In this document: positions 8,107-17,308 of the stretch, in pieces
Layout: each line of letters starts with the position of its first letter
Position numbering within the stretch: the stretch's first letter is position 1
Assembly: GCA_020073345.1 (NCBI GenBank)
Contig: JAIQFI010000005.1
Coordinates: forward strand, 1 to 64,000
Length of the DNA stretch: 64,000 nt
Source of the DNA: Terriglobia bacterium
Lineage (GTDB): Bacteria > Acidobacteriota > Terriglobia > Bryobacterales > Bryobacteraceae
Reading direction: 5' to 3'
Notes under the pieces: generated by a model
The model's input: the letters and a program-made list of their open reading frames with translations, nothing else
What the model was told of the DNA's origin: nothing
The model's database searches: none
Position numbers and translations under genes: made by a program

Positions 8107-11100
8107 TCAGAACGTAATACGTCCGACCAGCGTTCCGGTGCGGTAGCCCTGAGTGCCGGTGGTCGGGACCACCGTTCCGAAGCCCGAGGCCCACAATCCG
8201 ATATACGGTCCAGTGGTTTGCGGAGACGGCTTGGTGGCGAAACCCTGACCCGGTATTGTCCCGGCGTTGGGTTGCGGCAAGCGCGTGCGATTGAAGGCGT
8301 TGGAGAACTCCACGCGGACATTAAACGTCACCTTCTCTTTGATACGGAACGTCCGGCCGAAATTTGCGTTTTCCGTGGGATAGCGGAATCCGCGGTAGTT
8401 GCGGAAGCTGCTCTGGTTGCTGCTCCATTGTCCGTCCGGCACATTGGCCCACGCCGCAGGATTGAGCACGATGTTCTTGGTGGGGTCGAAACAGTGGCAA
8501 TTGAGATCGATCGGATCGGTATGGACCTTACCGTCATAGTCGACCCAGTTGTTGGAAAACAGCGGCTGGCTCGCGACGTATTCGGCAGGTCCCGGTCCAC
8601 GGCCGAGCCATTTCTGGATACCATTCAGGCCGGCTGAGGCTGGCCGGGCGATGATGGGCGCGCTCTGATACTGCGCGTACCAGCCGACGGTCCAGTCGCC
8701 AAGCAGGTAGGAAGCCAGGCCGCTCCCGAACACCTTTACCCTGGGCGTAACGTACTGCGCGGAAAACCGAAGCTGGAGCGGTAGGTCATTTACAGAAATG
8801 TTCTTCCCCAGGCTCCGGTTAAAGATGTCCGGAGAGCTCAGCAGGTCCAGGTTCTTCGACCAGGTGAAGTTTCCGTTTACGGTTAAGCCGTGGCTGAGCC
8901 GCTGCGTCAACGTAACTTGCAGCGAATCGTACCAGGTCTTGCCTAGGGGCGCAGCAGTCGGATTGATATTGCCGGTGAATTGCGGAAATGGAAGCAACGA
9001 CTGCAAAACCGTCTGGGCGACGGGGAAACTCGCATAGGGCAAGCCGACCCCCCGCGATGCCAAACCGGCGAGCTGCGGGCCCAGCGGCGTGCTGAGCGCC
9101 GTGCCGTCAGCCAGGGTGCCCACCGTGAATCCATCCTTGGTCAGCTGTCCCTGGGACATCGAATTTATCGGCGCCAAGGCTCCGGCCGACCACCAAATGC
9201 CGCGGTTGGCCACGTAGGATGCTTCCACGACCAGATTCCGGGTAACCTCGCGCTGCAAGCCGATGCTCCACTGATACTGCCGGGCAGGCCGCGCCGCGTT
9301 GGGATCCACAAACAGCGGCCCTCCCGTCACGGTGCCTTTCAACGATGGGAGGCCGCCCGGAGTCAGGACAATAGACGGATTGATTCCCGCCGGAGGCCCG
9401 TTTTGCATTTGGAATAGCGATTGGCCGAATGCGGGCACGCCCGCAAGCTGGTAGTTGAGCGGCGGACTGAAGGCGCCCGTGGAACTGGTGTTGTACACGA
9501 CGCCAAAGCCACCCCGGATGACGGTCTTGGAATTAATCTGGTACGCCACCCCGATCCTGGGCCCGATGGCGTAGGGATAGTTGTTGGCAAACTTGCAATG
9601 GCACGTGGCCTCATACTGCAGGGCGCCGGGGTGGTTGTCGGCAGTGGGATTCGGAAGAAGCGGCGCGAAGCTCGGCTGCCGGCCATATGTCTCAACCGAA
9701 TACGTTCCATAGTCCCAGCGGATGCCATAATCCAGCGTCAATTTGCGTGTGACCTTCCAGGTGTCTTGCGCGAACATGCCCCACTGTTGTCTTCCGATAT
9801 GGTAGACGGAAGGCACGCCGACACCATAGCCGGTCACCTGACCGAGCAGGAAACTCGCGTAACCAAAGCCTACGGTGCCGCCGGTGGTACCGAGTCCCTC
9901 CAGCGAAGTCTGGGTGGTAGCGGTGGACAATGCGGGGAAGGTGGGCACCTGGTCGAACGCGCCCGCGGTGGTCCATGGCGGCTGGGCGTTGCTGACCTGC
10001 GGGTTCCCTTCGATGCGCCATTCCGCGCCAATTTTGTAGGAATGGTTGCTCTTGACCCATGTCATGCTGAGATTGACGGCGGGTTTCTCCACGAACTGGT
10101 GAGTCTGGAAAAGTGGGCCCATGTTGGACATGCCGCCCGTGTTGGCGGCGGCCCCAATGGAGACGGTCGGGAACTGCCGGATGACGGTCTGGCCCTTGAG
10201 ACCGAGTTCCTTGAACGCGTCAAAATTGGTGACCGGCGTGTCATCGAATAAGTGATTTTTCTGATAGCCCAAGCCGATGTGCAAGAGCAATGTCGGCGAG
10301 AGGGTGTGATCGTAGTTCAGGCGCTCCGTATGGGAGCGATCGAAGTTCCCGATCACCGTGCTAAGGGCCGGCGGGAAGCCCTCGGGTTGGGCAGGCGAGC
10401 CCACGATGGGGTACTGGTCTGCAGTGCGAGTGCCGGACCAATAGAACGAGAGGTGTCCCTTGCTTCCGACGGTCTGGTCCAGCTTGAGGGACGGGATCTC
10501 CGTGGTCCTCTCACTATTCTGTGCATTGTTGAAGTTGTTGCCAATCAGTCCGGCGTTCGGGCCGGTGGGCGGAGGGATCAGGTTCTGGATGTTCTTCGCG
10601 ACGGTGTCGAATCGAGTGGGGTCGATCTTGTTGCCCGGGAATGGGTTCCGCACGACCTGAGTGGCCCCGCTGGCTAACGTGACGATACTGAAAGACTGCG
10701 GGTCGAAAATCTGGCCGGCCTGAATGGTTCGGCCGAGAGGATCCTTGTACGGGGCACCGCTGACATTGATCGTTTGATTGCCGGACGCGCTAATCACCTT
10801 GCTGAAATCGCCGTTCCGGTAGTCTGTGATCGGAACCGTTACGGTAGTTGTAGAAACAGTCTGACGTTCGCGATACTGCTCGAAATTCCAGAAGAAGAAA
10901 GTCTTGTTGGTGCCGTTGTAGATCTTGGGAATGCGGACGGGACCGCCCAGGCTTCCTCCGTAATCGTTTCGACGAGCCTTGTTGTGCAGTCCGGTATACG
11001 GCTGGCTGGCGTTATAAGCTTCATTGACGTTGTAGTCATACAGGCTTCCGTGATACTGGTTGGTTCCCGATCGCATGGAAGCATTGAACAACCCGCCGCC

Positions 11101-11820
11101 CACGGCGCCGTATTCCGCAGCGAAGTTGCTGGTCTGCACGGCGACTTCCTGAATCGCCTCGGCGCTTGGCTGGACTTCCATGGTGAAAACGTTCAGCGTC
11201 CCGTTGTTTCCCGCGTCCATGCCTTCGATGCGGTAGGACGCCGTATTCGCCGCGGCGCCGTTGGCGACGATGTTGGGTGTGCCGCCGAAGAACCCTCCAA
11301 CCACGTACTGGATTCCGGGAACTAGTGTGGCCAAAGCCCACGGATTCCGGACGCCCGCTGCGGAAGCCTGCTGCTCGCCGATGCTGAGCAGCGGCAGGTT
11401 ATTGATGCGGTCGCCGGTGACGGTTTGCGACACCTCGCTGCTCTCGGTCTTCATCAAAGTCGCCTCGGCCGTGATCGTGACCGACTCAGCGGACGAGCCG
11501 ACCTCAAGTGCCACGTCGATTCGCATGACCTGCGTAGGGGCTAGAGCCAGCCCTTGGCGCGTGTATTTCTTGAAACCCTGCACATTGACCGTTACCTCGT
11601 ACGAGCCGGCCGGCAATTGGGGCAGCGTGTAATTGCCCGTTTGGGTTGAAGTGGCCGTATAAGTTGCCCCGGTGGCGACGTTCTTGGCCTCAATGGCCGC
11701 GCTGGCTACGACCGCTCCGGTCGGATCAGATACGGTTCCCGTAATGGTTCCGCGGTCGGTTTGGGCGACGGCGATGAAACCCACGGCGAGCAATGAAATA
11801 GACAACTTGACTTTGCGCAT
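8107..11820 (-). CDS. TonB-dependent receptor, Oar-like, with carboxypeptidase regulatory-like domain
   Basis: A 1237-residue outer-membrane transporter. After a signal peptide (RKVKLSISLLAVGFIAVAQ) comes a carboxypeptidase-regulatory-like beta-sandwich at about 25-105 (T-I-T-G-T-V-S-D-P-T-G to the L-P-A-G-S-Y motif). A plug and a long beta-barrel with many Tyr/Phe-rich strands follow, ending in GRITF with a terminal Phe as expected for outer-membrane insertion. This architecture is heavily amplified in Solibacter-like Acidobacteria and is associated with uptake of large or complex organics; the ligand is unknown. ATG 11820 precedes the signal peptide directly; the in-frame extension upstream lacks export character. 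A sigma70-like promoter lies 70 bases upstream. Confidence 0.93.
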   Translation of the reverse strand: MRKVKLSISLLAVGFIAVAQTDRGTITGTVSDPTGAVVASAAIEAKNVATGATYTATSTQTGNYTLPQLPAGSYEVTVNVQGFKKYTRQGLALAPTQVMRIDVALEVGSSAESVTITAEATLMKTESSEVSQTVTGDRINNLPLLSIGEQQASAAGVRNPWALATLVPGIQYVVGGFFGGTPNIVANGAAANTASYRIEGMDAGNNGTLNVFTMEVQPSAEAIQEVAVQTSNFAAEYGAVGGGLFNASMRSGTNQYHGSLYDYNVNEAYNASQPYTGLHNKARRNDYGGSLGGPVRIPKIYNGTNKTFFFWNFEQYRERQTVSTTTVTVPITDYRNGDFSKVISASGNQTINVSGAPYKDPLGRTIQAGQIFDPQSFSIVTLASGATQVVRNPFPGNKIDPTRFDTVAKNIQNLIPPPTGPNAGLIGNNFNNAQNSERTTEIPSLKLDQTVGSKGHLSFYWSGTRTADQYPIVGSPAQPEGFPPALSTVIGNFDRSHTERLNYDHTLSPTLLLHIGLGYQKNHLFDDTPVTNFDAFKELGLKGQTVIRQFPTVSIGAAANTGGMSNMGPLFQTHQFVEKPAVNLSMTWVKSNHSYKIGAEWRIEGNPQVSNAQPPWTTAGAFDQVPTFPALSTATTQTSLEGLGTTGGTVGFGYASFLLGQVTGYGVGVPSVYHIGRQQWGMFAQDTWKVTRKLTLDYGIRWDYGTYSVETYGRQPSFAPLLPNPTADNHPGALQYEATCHCKFANNYPYAIGPRIGVAYQINSKTVIRGGFGVVYNTSSTGAFSPPLNYQLAGVPAFGQSLFQMQNGPPAGINPSIVLTPGGLPSLKGTVTGGPLFVDPNAARPARQYQWSIGLQREVTRNLVVEASYVANRGIWWSAGALAPINSMSQGQLTKDGFTVGTLADGTALSTPLGPQLAGLASRGVGLPYASFPVAQTVLQSLLPFPQFTGNINPTAAPLGKTWYDSLQVTLTQRLSHGLTVNGNFTWSKNLDLLSSPDIFNRSLGKNISVNDLPLQLRFSAQYVTPRVKVFGSGLASYLLGDWTVGWYAQYQSAPIIARPASAGLNGIQKWLGRGPGPAEYVASQPLFSNNWVDYDGKVHTDPIDLNCHCFDPTKNIVLNPAAWANVPDGQWSSNQSSFRNYRGFRYPTENANFGRTFRIKEKVTFNVRVEFSNAFNRTRLPQPNAGTIPGQGFATKPSPQTTGPYIGLWASGFGTVVPTTGTQGYRTGTLVGRITF

Positions 11821-11887
11821 GTATAGCCCCCTTGCTAACAACTGCCCGGCGTTCGTAACCCGAGTCCACCGGTTGAAGATCGGGAGC

Positions 11888-11916
11888 AGTATACTTCGCG
11901 CGGACGTCAAGGGCAA
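11888..11916 (-). promoter_or_regulatory. candidate sigma70 promoter of the TonB receptor gene
   Basis: On the minus strand TTGCCC (11916-11911) and TATACT (11893-11888) are separated by 17 bases, giving a leader of about 60 nt before the ATG at 11820. Just upstream, TCTCGCAG occurs twice, at 11920-11927 and 11930-11937, as a direct repeat with a 10-base period that could be a regulator site. Seen by eye only. Confidence 0.4.
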
Positions 11917-11944
11917 GGGTCTCGCAGTGTCTCGCAGGAAGCTT

Positions 11945-12436
11945 TCAGGGAGCGAGCGCTTTCAGAGTAGTCAGGTAGCTGACAACATCCATGATCTCTT
12001 GCGGGCTGAGCTTGCCCTGGTAGGACGGCATCAGACCCTTGGCAACGATGGTCACGTCGCTCCATTCGGATTTCAGAAAGGACTTCAGGTTCCCTTGGCT
12101 GTCCACAAGCTCCACGGTGAACATGTCCCGGTCGAGCAGCCTGCCGGTGACGACCGTGCCGTCTTTCTTGAGAGTCACGCGAACCCCCCGGTTTGCCCTG
12201 TCCACGTCCGCGTCGGGATCGAGCAGCGCGCGCTCGAGATACGCGCGTGTGGCGCGGCGCTGGCTGCCGATACCCGTGAGCTCGGGTCCCGACCTGGAGC
12301 CGGTCGCCTTCACGCGATGGCAGCTCAGGCAATCGCCCTTGCCTTCAAAAATCGCTTTACCTCTCGCGGCGTCGCCCTGAGGCTGCTGGGCAAACAGCAT
12401 GCCGCCTGTCAAAATCCCGATCGCAAGGTTTTTCAC
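11945..12436 (-). CDS. c-type cytochrome, Pirellula/Verrucomicrobium-type heme-binding domain
   Basis: A 163-residue exported monoheme protein. A short signal peptide is followed by G-D-A-A-R-G-K-A-I-F, the heme-c motif C-L-S-C-H near residue 37, GPELTGIG, a central beta region (VTGRLLDRD) and the axial-Met segment GLMPSY. This order matches the putative heme-binding domain first described from Pirellula and Verrucomicrobium. The start is GTG at 12436, whose GTGA overlaps the frame-corrected stop of the upstream gene (12433-12435), indicating translational coupling. It is a paralog of 15901-16476, which is likewise placed directly downstream of a GDTLVVD gene. It probably transfers electrons in the periplasm. 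Confidence 0.88.
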   Translation of the reverse strand: MKNLAIGILTGGMLFAQQPQGDAARGKAIFEGKGDCLSCHRVKATGSRSGPELTGIGSQRRATRAYLERALLDPDADVDRANRGVRVTLKKDGTVVTGRLLDRDMFTVELVDSQGNLKSFLKSEWSDVTIVAKGLMPSYQGKLSPQEIMDVVSYLTTLKALAP

Positions 12437-13415
12437 TTCAGGTGCGGGACGTCCTTCTCGTTTTCGTTACAGATGTACTCGGCGATTTCCTCACCCGGGG
12501 CCAGATCCCAAATGTCGCGGATCTTCCAGGGCTTGGTAAACGCGCCCGGATCCTCGATGGTGACTTCCTTCTCGATCTGCCCCATCCCGGCCGCCGGTAG
12601 CGCTGTACCACGTGCAGCATCTCGGTATGCGGGAAAACCCGCAGCCAGCTCCGGTCGTTGAATCCGGCCGTATCGACCACTAAAGTGTCCTTCTCCCACC
12701 GGCCAACGGAGTGCCCCATCCAACTCGGGTCGAGATTCTTCGGATGCGGGCGCCCATCGAGGAAAATCTGCGTGAAGCCCGGGACATTCCCTTCCCATAA
12801 GATGGCGATCACGGTGGGTGTCTGAATGACCTTGTACAGGAACGGCGAGACCAGTAAATTGTCGCCCGGGAGGCAGAAATCCGAAGGGTTCCCAGCGCCG
12901 CCGCGTGCGCGCCGCTGCTTGGTGATCTCTTCCGCCCAAGGCAGCATCTCTGGAGCGTCCACATCCGGGGCATTCCCGATCCAGACGCCGGAAAAATCGG
13001 GCTGGCCGTTTCGCAGGCGCGGCGCCGGACCCGTAGCGGAAGAAAATTTGGCTCGAGATATGAGCGAGAAATCGTCTCCTGGCGTACCCAGGTTTCCTCC
13101 CCAGGCCAGCCGGATATCGGCGCGCGCCGTTTTCGCCGCCTGAATCACCACGCCCTTCAACTCGTACCTGGGAAATGTAAACCCGATCGGTGGAACCGTG
13201 ATGTCGTAGGTCCCAGCTGGTAGCTTCGAAAGCGTGTAGTTGCCTTTGGCGACCGCAGCCGTCTTGTAGACGACCCCAGTCGTGACGTTCCTGGCTTGAA
13301 CGGGAGCTAGGACTCCGACGCCGTCCGGATCGGTCACTGTGCCTGTGAGCACGCCAGTTCCCGTTTGCGCCGAAGCAAGGCTTACGAGCCCGACAAACGC
13401 AGTCAGCAAACGCAT
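12433..13415 (-). CDS. GDTLVVD-family secreted protein with N-terminal carboxypeptidase regulatory-like domain (frameshifted)
   Basis: A signal peptide (MRLLTAFVGLVSLASAQ) precedes a carboxypeptidase-regulatory-like domain (G-V-L-T-G-T-V-T-D-P-D-G to L-P-A-G-T-Y-D, about 20-105). The uncharacterised GDTLVVD domain follows: NGQPDFSGVW near 135, the central Cys in FCLPG, DGRPHP, and WMGHSVGRWEKDTLVVDT. The start-proximal frame would read on to 12438 with a nonsense tail. Shifting one base at about 12586, in a GGG run, restores G-Q-I-E-K-E-V-T-I-E-D-P and the family ending EYICNENEKDV, stopping at 12433. That restored stop overlaps the next gene's GTG by four bases, supporting it as the native end. 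A one-base G deletion, real or technical, explains this. The best paralog is 53746-54771. Confidence 0.8.
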
Positions 13416-13447
13416 ACTTCATAGTACTGGAGTGATAGAATCCCGTC

Positions 13448-15415
13448 ATGCGCACTTCTATCGTCCTGGCCCTGCTCTCTTTCACGTTTGCGCTGCAAGC
13501 GGCGAACCGGACGACATCCGGAGAACTGATCGCCGAACGTCCCACGCTCATTTCCCTGGGTTTTGAATGGAAAATCGATGGCGACGATAACCACAACGCC
13601 GCGGTCTCGGTCTTCTACCGCAAGAAGGGCGACGCGCAGTGGAAAGAAGGACTGCCTCTGCTGCGGCTGGACCACGAACGGATCAACGAAAACTCGCTGC
13701 AGTACATCGTGCCGAACATGTTCGCCGGCAGCATTTTCGATCTTGAGCCCGCCACCGATTACGAGTGCCGGCTCGTCCTGGCCGATCCTGATGGCGTCGA
13801 CGGCAAGGCGGAGAATATCGTGACTGTCCACACGCGCCCCGAGCCCAAGCCGGCCGCCGGAGGCAACGTGTATCACGTGTATCCGCCCGGCTTCAACGGC
13901 CAGAAGCAGCAGCCGGCGTTTACCGGCCTGCAAGCCGCGTACTACACCGGCGGCAACGGCGCCGATTACTTCAATAGCTACCCGGCTCGCGTGCAGCCTG
14001 GCGATGTGATTCTGGTGCATGCCGGTGTTTACAAAGACGACCGCTACAAGTATGGAGGCCAGTTGGGCACCCTTTCGAGCGGGACATATTTCCTGACCCA
14101 GAGCGGGACCGCCGACAAACCCATCGTCATTAAAGGCGCTGGCGACGGCGAGGCTATTTTCGACGGCGATGGCGCGTTCAACCTGTTCAACCTGATGGCC
14201 GCGAACTATAACTACTTCGAGGGCCTGACGATTCGCAACACCGAACTGGCTTTCTGGGCGGGATACAAGAACATTACGGGCGCCAGCGGCATCACCATCA
14301 AGAACTGCAAGCTCGAGAATATCGGTCGGGGCGTTTATTCGGATTGGTCGGGGTCAAAAGATTTCTATATTGCCGATAACACGTTCATTGGCAAGTTCCG
14401 GCCCGATATCCTGGTGGGCTTCACCGGGCGCACGTGGCAGAATCTGCCGGAGTTCGGGGCCAAACTTGTGTCCGAATACGCAGTAAAGGTCTACGGACAA
14501 GGACACGTGGTCGCCTATAACAATATCAAGCAATTCCACGACGGCATCGACATCGCGACCTATGGGAACCCGGATGGCGCTCCGAATGCGATCCAGGACC
14601 GGTTGCCGGTTTCGATCGACTTCTACAACAATGACGTCTCGAACGTGGAAGACAACTGCATCGAATCCGACGGTGGCGCCCACAACATTCGCATCTTGCG
14701 AAATCGCTGCTTCAACCAGGGCCATCGCGCCCTGAGCGTGCAGCCCATGTTCGGCGGGCCAGTGTACTTCATCCGCAACATCGTGTATCACGCGCCGGAG
14801 GGCGGGGCTGTGAAGTTCACGGCGTCGTCGGCCGGCATCGTGGTCTATCACAACACGTTCCTCGCGCCGATCAAGCCCATGCTGCTGGCGGTTTCGAACG
14901 TGCACTATCGCAACAACCTGGTGCTGGGAAAGAGCGAGACCCTGGAGACCTTCTCAGTCGAATCCAATACCAACTACTCGGATTCCGATTACAACGGCTT
15001 CCGCGCGAACGAGGGCGCCGAATTTTCGTTCGAATGGAGCACGCCGCCCTTGTCAACCCGAGGCAGCTTTCCGGGAGAGATGGGGAAGCTCGCCATGCAG
15101 CAGCAGAATCAGCTCGAAGCGAAATCGCGGGAGCAGAGGCGTTTTAAAACCCTCAAAGAGTACAGCGAGGCCACCGGGCAGGATCGGCACAGCGTGATGG
15201 TGGACTACGATGTGTTCCAGAAGGTGTCGCCTCCGGGTCCCGACCCGCGGACGCTTTACAAACCAGACGATTTCGATTTCCAGCTTCGCCCGGGATCGTC
15301 GCCCGTGGACGCCGGGGTTCGGATCACCGGGGTGAACGACGATTTCGCCGGGCGTGCGCCAGACTTAGGGGCTCTGGAGGCCGGTCGTCCGGTCCCGCAC
15401 TATGGGCCGAGGTAG
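13448..15415 (+). CDS. secreted right-handed parallel beta-helix protein
   Basis: A 655-residue exported protein. A signal peptide (RTSIVLALLSFTFALQA) is followed by a fibronectin-III-like region at about 25-135 (L-E-P-A-T-D-Y-E-C-R-L). A right-handed beta-helix follows from about 175 to 500, with the coil rungs seen in N-Y-F-E-G-L-T-I-R-N, G-I-T-I-K-N-C-K-L-E-N and N-I-R-I-L-R-N-R. Such folds occur in polysaccharide lyases, epimerases and glycosidases, and GDVILVHAGVY is a typical cap entry. I cannot name catalytic residues, so lyase or glycoside hydrolase activity remains a guess. The start is 32 bases from the divergent gene at 13415. Confidence 0.88.
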   Translation: MRTSIVLALLSFTFALQAANRTTSGELIAERPTLISLGFEWKIDGDDNHNAAVSVFYRKKGDAQWKEGLPLLRLDHERINENSLQYIVPNMFAGSIFDLEPATDYECRLVLADPDGVDGKAENIVTVHTRPEPKPAAGGNVYHVYPPGFNGQKQQPAFTGLQAAYYTGGNGADYFNSYPARVQPGDVILVHAGVYKDDRYKYGGQLGTLSSGTYFLTQSGTADKPIVIKGAGDGEAIFDGDGAFNLFNLMAANYNYFEGLTIRNTELAFWAGYKNITGASGITIKNCKLENIGRGVYSDWSGSKDFYIADNTFIGKFRPDILVGFTGRTWQNLPEFGAKLVSEYAVKVYGQGHVVAYNNIKQFHDGIDIATYGNPDGAPNAIQDRLPVSIDFYNNDVSNVEDNCIESDGGAHNIRILRNRCFNQGHRALSVQPMFGGPVYFIRNIVYHAPEGGAVKFTASSAGIVVYHNTFLAPIKPMLLAVSNVHYRNNLVLGKSETLETFSVESNTNYSDSDYNGFRANEGAEFSFEWSTPPLSTRGSFPGEMGKLAMQQQNQLEAKSREQRRFKTLKEYSEATGQDRHSVMVDYDVFQKVSPPGPDPRTLYKPDDFDFQLRPGSSPVDAGVRITGVNDDFAGRAPDLGALEAGRPVPHYGPR

Positions 15416-15451
15416 TGAGATTTTCTTGCCCCACCAGGCACGTATTTTTCG

Positions 15452-15703
15452 GTGGGCGAGTCTCTTTTGTCGCGAGTGCTGCGAGGCGGCTCTGACGCGA
15501 ATATTCGCTTTAGCGATTTGCGTGGCGCTCTTCTGCGACTCGGTTTCGTCGAGCGCGTTAGAGGAAGCCACCACATTTTCACGCGCGATGGAGTGGAGGA
15601 GATTCTAAATCTCCAGCCGCGAGGTTCACTGGCTAAGCCATATCAGGTCAAACAGGTCCGTAAGGTGCTCATTCCATATAAACTAGGTGCAGGAGCCGAA
15701 TGA
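15452..15703 (+). CDS. hicA: type II toxin HicA family mRNA interferase
   Basis: An 83-residue HicA-fold toxin (double-stranded-RNA-binding-like mRNA interferase). The catalytic His lies in RGSHHIF (His40/His41), after D-L-R-G-A-L-L-R-L-G-F; the C-terminal K-P-Y-Q-V-K-Q-V-R-K-V is typical of the subfamily whose N-terminus reads x-L-R-G-G-S-D-A-N-I-R-F. The start is GTG at 15452; no ATG fits. Its stop overlaps the antitoxin ATG by four bases, giving toxin-first order as usual for hicAB. CCCACC at 15430-15435 could pair with GGTGGG at 15451-15456 over the start codon. Confidence 0.85.
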   Translation: MGESLLSRVLRGGSDANIRFSDLRGALLRLGFVERVRGSHHIFTRDGVEEILNLQPRGSLAKPYQVKQVRKVLIPYKLGAGAE

Positions 15704-15909
15704 CGAAGTACGAGATCATTCTCTACTGGAGCGAAGAGGACCAGGCCTTTATCGCGGAGGTGCCGGAATTGGCTGGTTGCGCTGCTGACGGGTCTACGCG
15801 CCAGGAGGCTCTTGCGAATGCTGAAACGGTGATCGCCGAATGGCTCGAAACCGCCAAGGAGCTTGGTCGTCCGATCCCTGAACCCAAAGGCCGCTTGCTG
15901 TCAGCGTAG
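15700..15909 (+). CDS. hicB: type II antitoxin HicB family protein
   Basis: A 69-residue HicB antitoxin consisting only of the partial RNase-H-like domain: K-Y-E-I-I-L-Y-W-S-E-E-D, then the hallmark VPELAGCAADG, then the helix E-A-L-A-N-A-E-T-V-I. Many HicB proteins add a C-terminal helix-turn-helix or ribbon-helix-helix for operator binding; here the protein ends after KELGRPIPEP, so autoregulation would need another partner. The start ATG overlaps hicA. Its last 9 bases overlap the convergent cytochrome gene at 15901. Confidence 0.88.
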   Translation: MTKYEIILYWSEEDQAFIAEVPELAGCAADGSTRQEALANAETVIAEWLETAKELGRPIPEPKGRLLSA

Positions 15910-16476
15910 CGAGGCGGGCGATCCTTTGAGCGTGGCGAGATAAGCCACTACATCCGTCACTTCCTGCGAGCTGAGGCGGTCCTTGTAGGAAGGCATCAGA
16001 CCCTTGGTCAAGACCGTGGATTCCTTCAGGTCCGCTTTCATGTACGACCGCAGCTTACCGTCGGGTTCCATGAACTGGACGGTGAAGTTGTCGTGATTGA
16101 GCAGCCGGCCGGTGACGCTCTTTCCATCCTTGGTCACCACACGGACCAGGCGATTGGCGGGCGTGACATCCGCATCCGGATCCACAATCGAGGTCTCGAG
16201 CGCCGTCAGGTTCAAGGTGGGCGCGGGAGCCGGAGCGGCTTGCTTTCCGCCTCCACCGCCACCGCCGCGACCACCTCCGCGAGGAACGCCGATGTCGCTT
16301 AAGTCCGGGCCCAGTCGCGAGCCGGCGCCGTTAATGCGGTGGCAACTCTGGCAATTGCCCTTGCCCTCGTAGATGGCTTTGCCTCGGGCAGCGTCACCCG
16401 CAGGCTCTTGCGCCAGCAGGAGAATCCCGAACGCGCCGCAGGCGAGTGCCACCATGCCAAGTCGGATCTTAGTCAT
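15901..16476 (-). CDS. c-type cytochrome, Pirellula/Verrucomicrobium-type heme-binding domain
   Basis: A 191-residue exported monoheme protein paralogous to 11945-12436. The signal peptide covers about 1-22, then GKAIYEGKGN, heme motif C-Q-S-C-H near residue 38, GPDLSDIG, a Gly-rich low-complexity insert (RGGGRGGGGGGGK) near 60-75, VTGRLLNHD, and axial-Met segment GLMPSY. The insert is absent from the paralog. It is the last gene of a five-gene unit with DUF6152 and GDTLVVD genes, 6 bases after the preceding stop. It is likely a periplasmic electron carrier serving the products of that unit. Confidence 0.88.
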   Translation of the reverse strand: MTKIRLGMVALACGAFGILLLAQEPAGDAARGKAIYEGKGNCQSCHRINGAGSRLGPDLSDIGVPRGGGRGGGGGGGKQAAPAPAPTLNLTALETSIVDPDADVTPANRLVRVVTKDGKSVTGRLLNHDNFTVQFMEPDGKLRSYMKADLKESTVLTKGLMPSYKDRLSSQEVTDVVAYLATLKGSPASLR

Positions 16477-16482
16477 CGACGT

Positions 16483-17295
16483 TTACCGCTGCCCGTGATG
16501 ATCGTCGTTGAGCAGCCGGTGGCCGTCGTCTTCCACGCACCGCGCGGATTCTTCCAGGGGCTCGTTCGACGGCTTCACCACGCGGGGATTGAGGGTCCAG
16601 GGCTGGGTCAGTACCTTGGGATCTGCCACGGTGGCCTGCCAAACCAGATTGCCGTTATCGAGCCACAGCCGCTCGGTCACGTGCATAGCGTCGCTATGGA
16701 AGTAGCCGCCCTCACCGAACCAGGTATTGTCGTCAAAGTTCGTTACGTCCACAATCAGAGTGTCGCCTTCCCAGTGGCCGATCGAGTCGCCATAAGCGCC
16801 CGGATTGGCGTCGGCGCGATGCGGCCGGCCGTCGGTGGGAATCACGCGATAAGTGTCGCCCGACATGTCTTCATAGAAAAAGATCACCTCGCCAGGCAAC
16901 TGCACGATCTTGCGGGGCGATCCAATGCGCGGCACGCCAGGCCGGCCGCAGTAGAACACGGGATCGGTCTTGCTTTCGTGGTCGAACAGATCCTTCACCT
17001 TGGCCTGAAGCTCGGGTTTGTAGACCGGAGCCGCCGTGAACGGAAGCGCGCCTTTCACTTCGCCTTTCGGCGCTCGGCGATTGCTCAAATCCGCCTGCTT
17101 GATGGTCACCTTCCCGTTGCTTTCGCGCTTGATCCCGCCCGAAGGCAGATCCACGGCATAGGCCCAGATCCCGCTCAAATCCGGATGGTCATCGGCGGTC
17201 CGCTTTACCTTGGCGGGTGAGGATCCTTGCTGAGCGCCTGCAAGCGCCACAAGTAAGAGAGCCGCAATCGTCGCACTAAAGAAACGCAGCTTCAT
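16483..17295 (-). CDS. GDTLVVD-family secreted protein
   Basis: A 270-residue exported protein of the uncharacterised family. A signal peptide (KLRFFSATIAALLLVALAGA) is followed by D-D-H-P-D-L-S-G-I-W near 42, a central Cys in FYCGRPGVPRIG, PTDGRPH, the block YGDSIGHWEGDTLIVDVTNF, the HSDAMHVTER segment and VADPKVLTQPW. The C-terminal Cys lies in SARCVEDD, a variant of the usual E-Y-x-C. ATG 17295 begins the signal peptide; a longer in-frame start would add 41 unlikely residues. It sits between a DUF6152 gene (13 bases upstream) and a cytochrome gene. The function is unknown; secretion and redox neighbours suggest a periplasmic role. Confidence 0.82.
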   Translation of the reverse strand: MKLRFFSATIAALLLVALAGAQQGSSPAKVKRTADDHPDLSGIWAYAVDLPSGGIKRESNGKVTIKQADLSNRRAPKGEVKGALPFTAAPVYKPELQAKVKDLFDHESKTDPVFYCGRPGVPRIGSPRKIVQLPGEVIFFYEDMSGDTYRVIPTDGRPHRADANPGAYGDSIGHWEGDTLIVDVTNFDDNTWFGEGGYFHSDAMHVTERLWLDNGNLVWQATVADPKVLTQPWTLNPRVVKPSNEPLEESARCVEDDGHRLLNDDHHGQR

Positions 17296-17308
17296 GGCCT
17301 GGTTCTCC

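Noticed and set aside
16240-16285. Triplet-like GGC/CCG repeat
   Set aside because: It encodes the Gly-rich insert of the cytochrome at 15901-16476 and is ordinary low complexity, not a separate repeat element.
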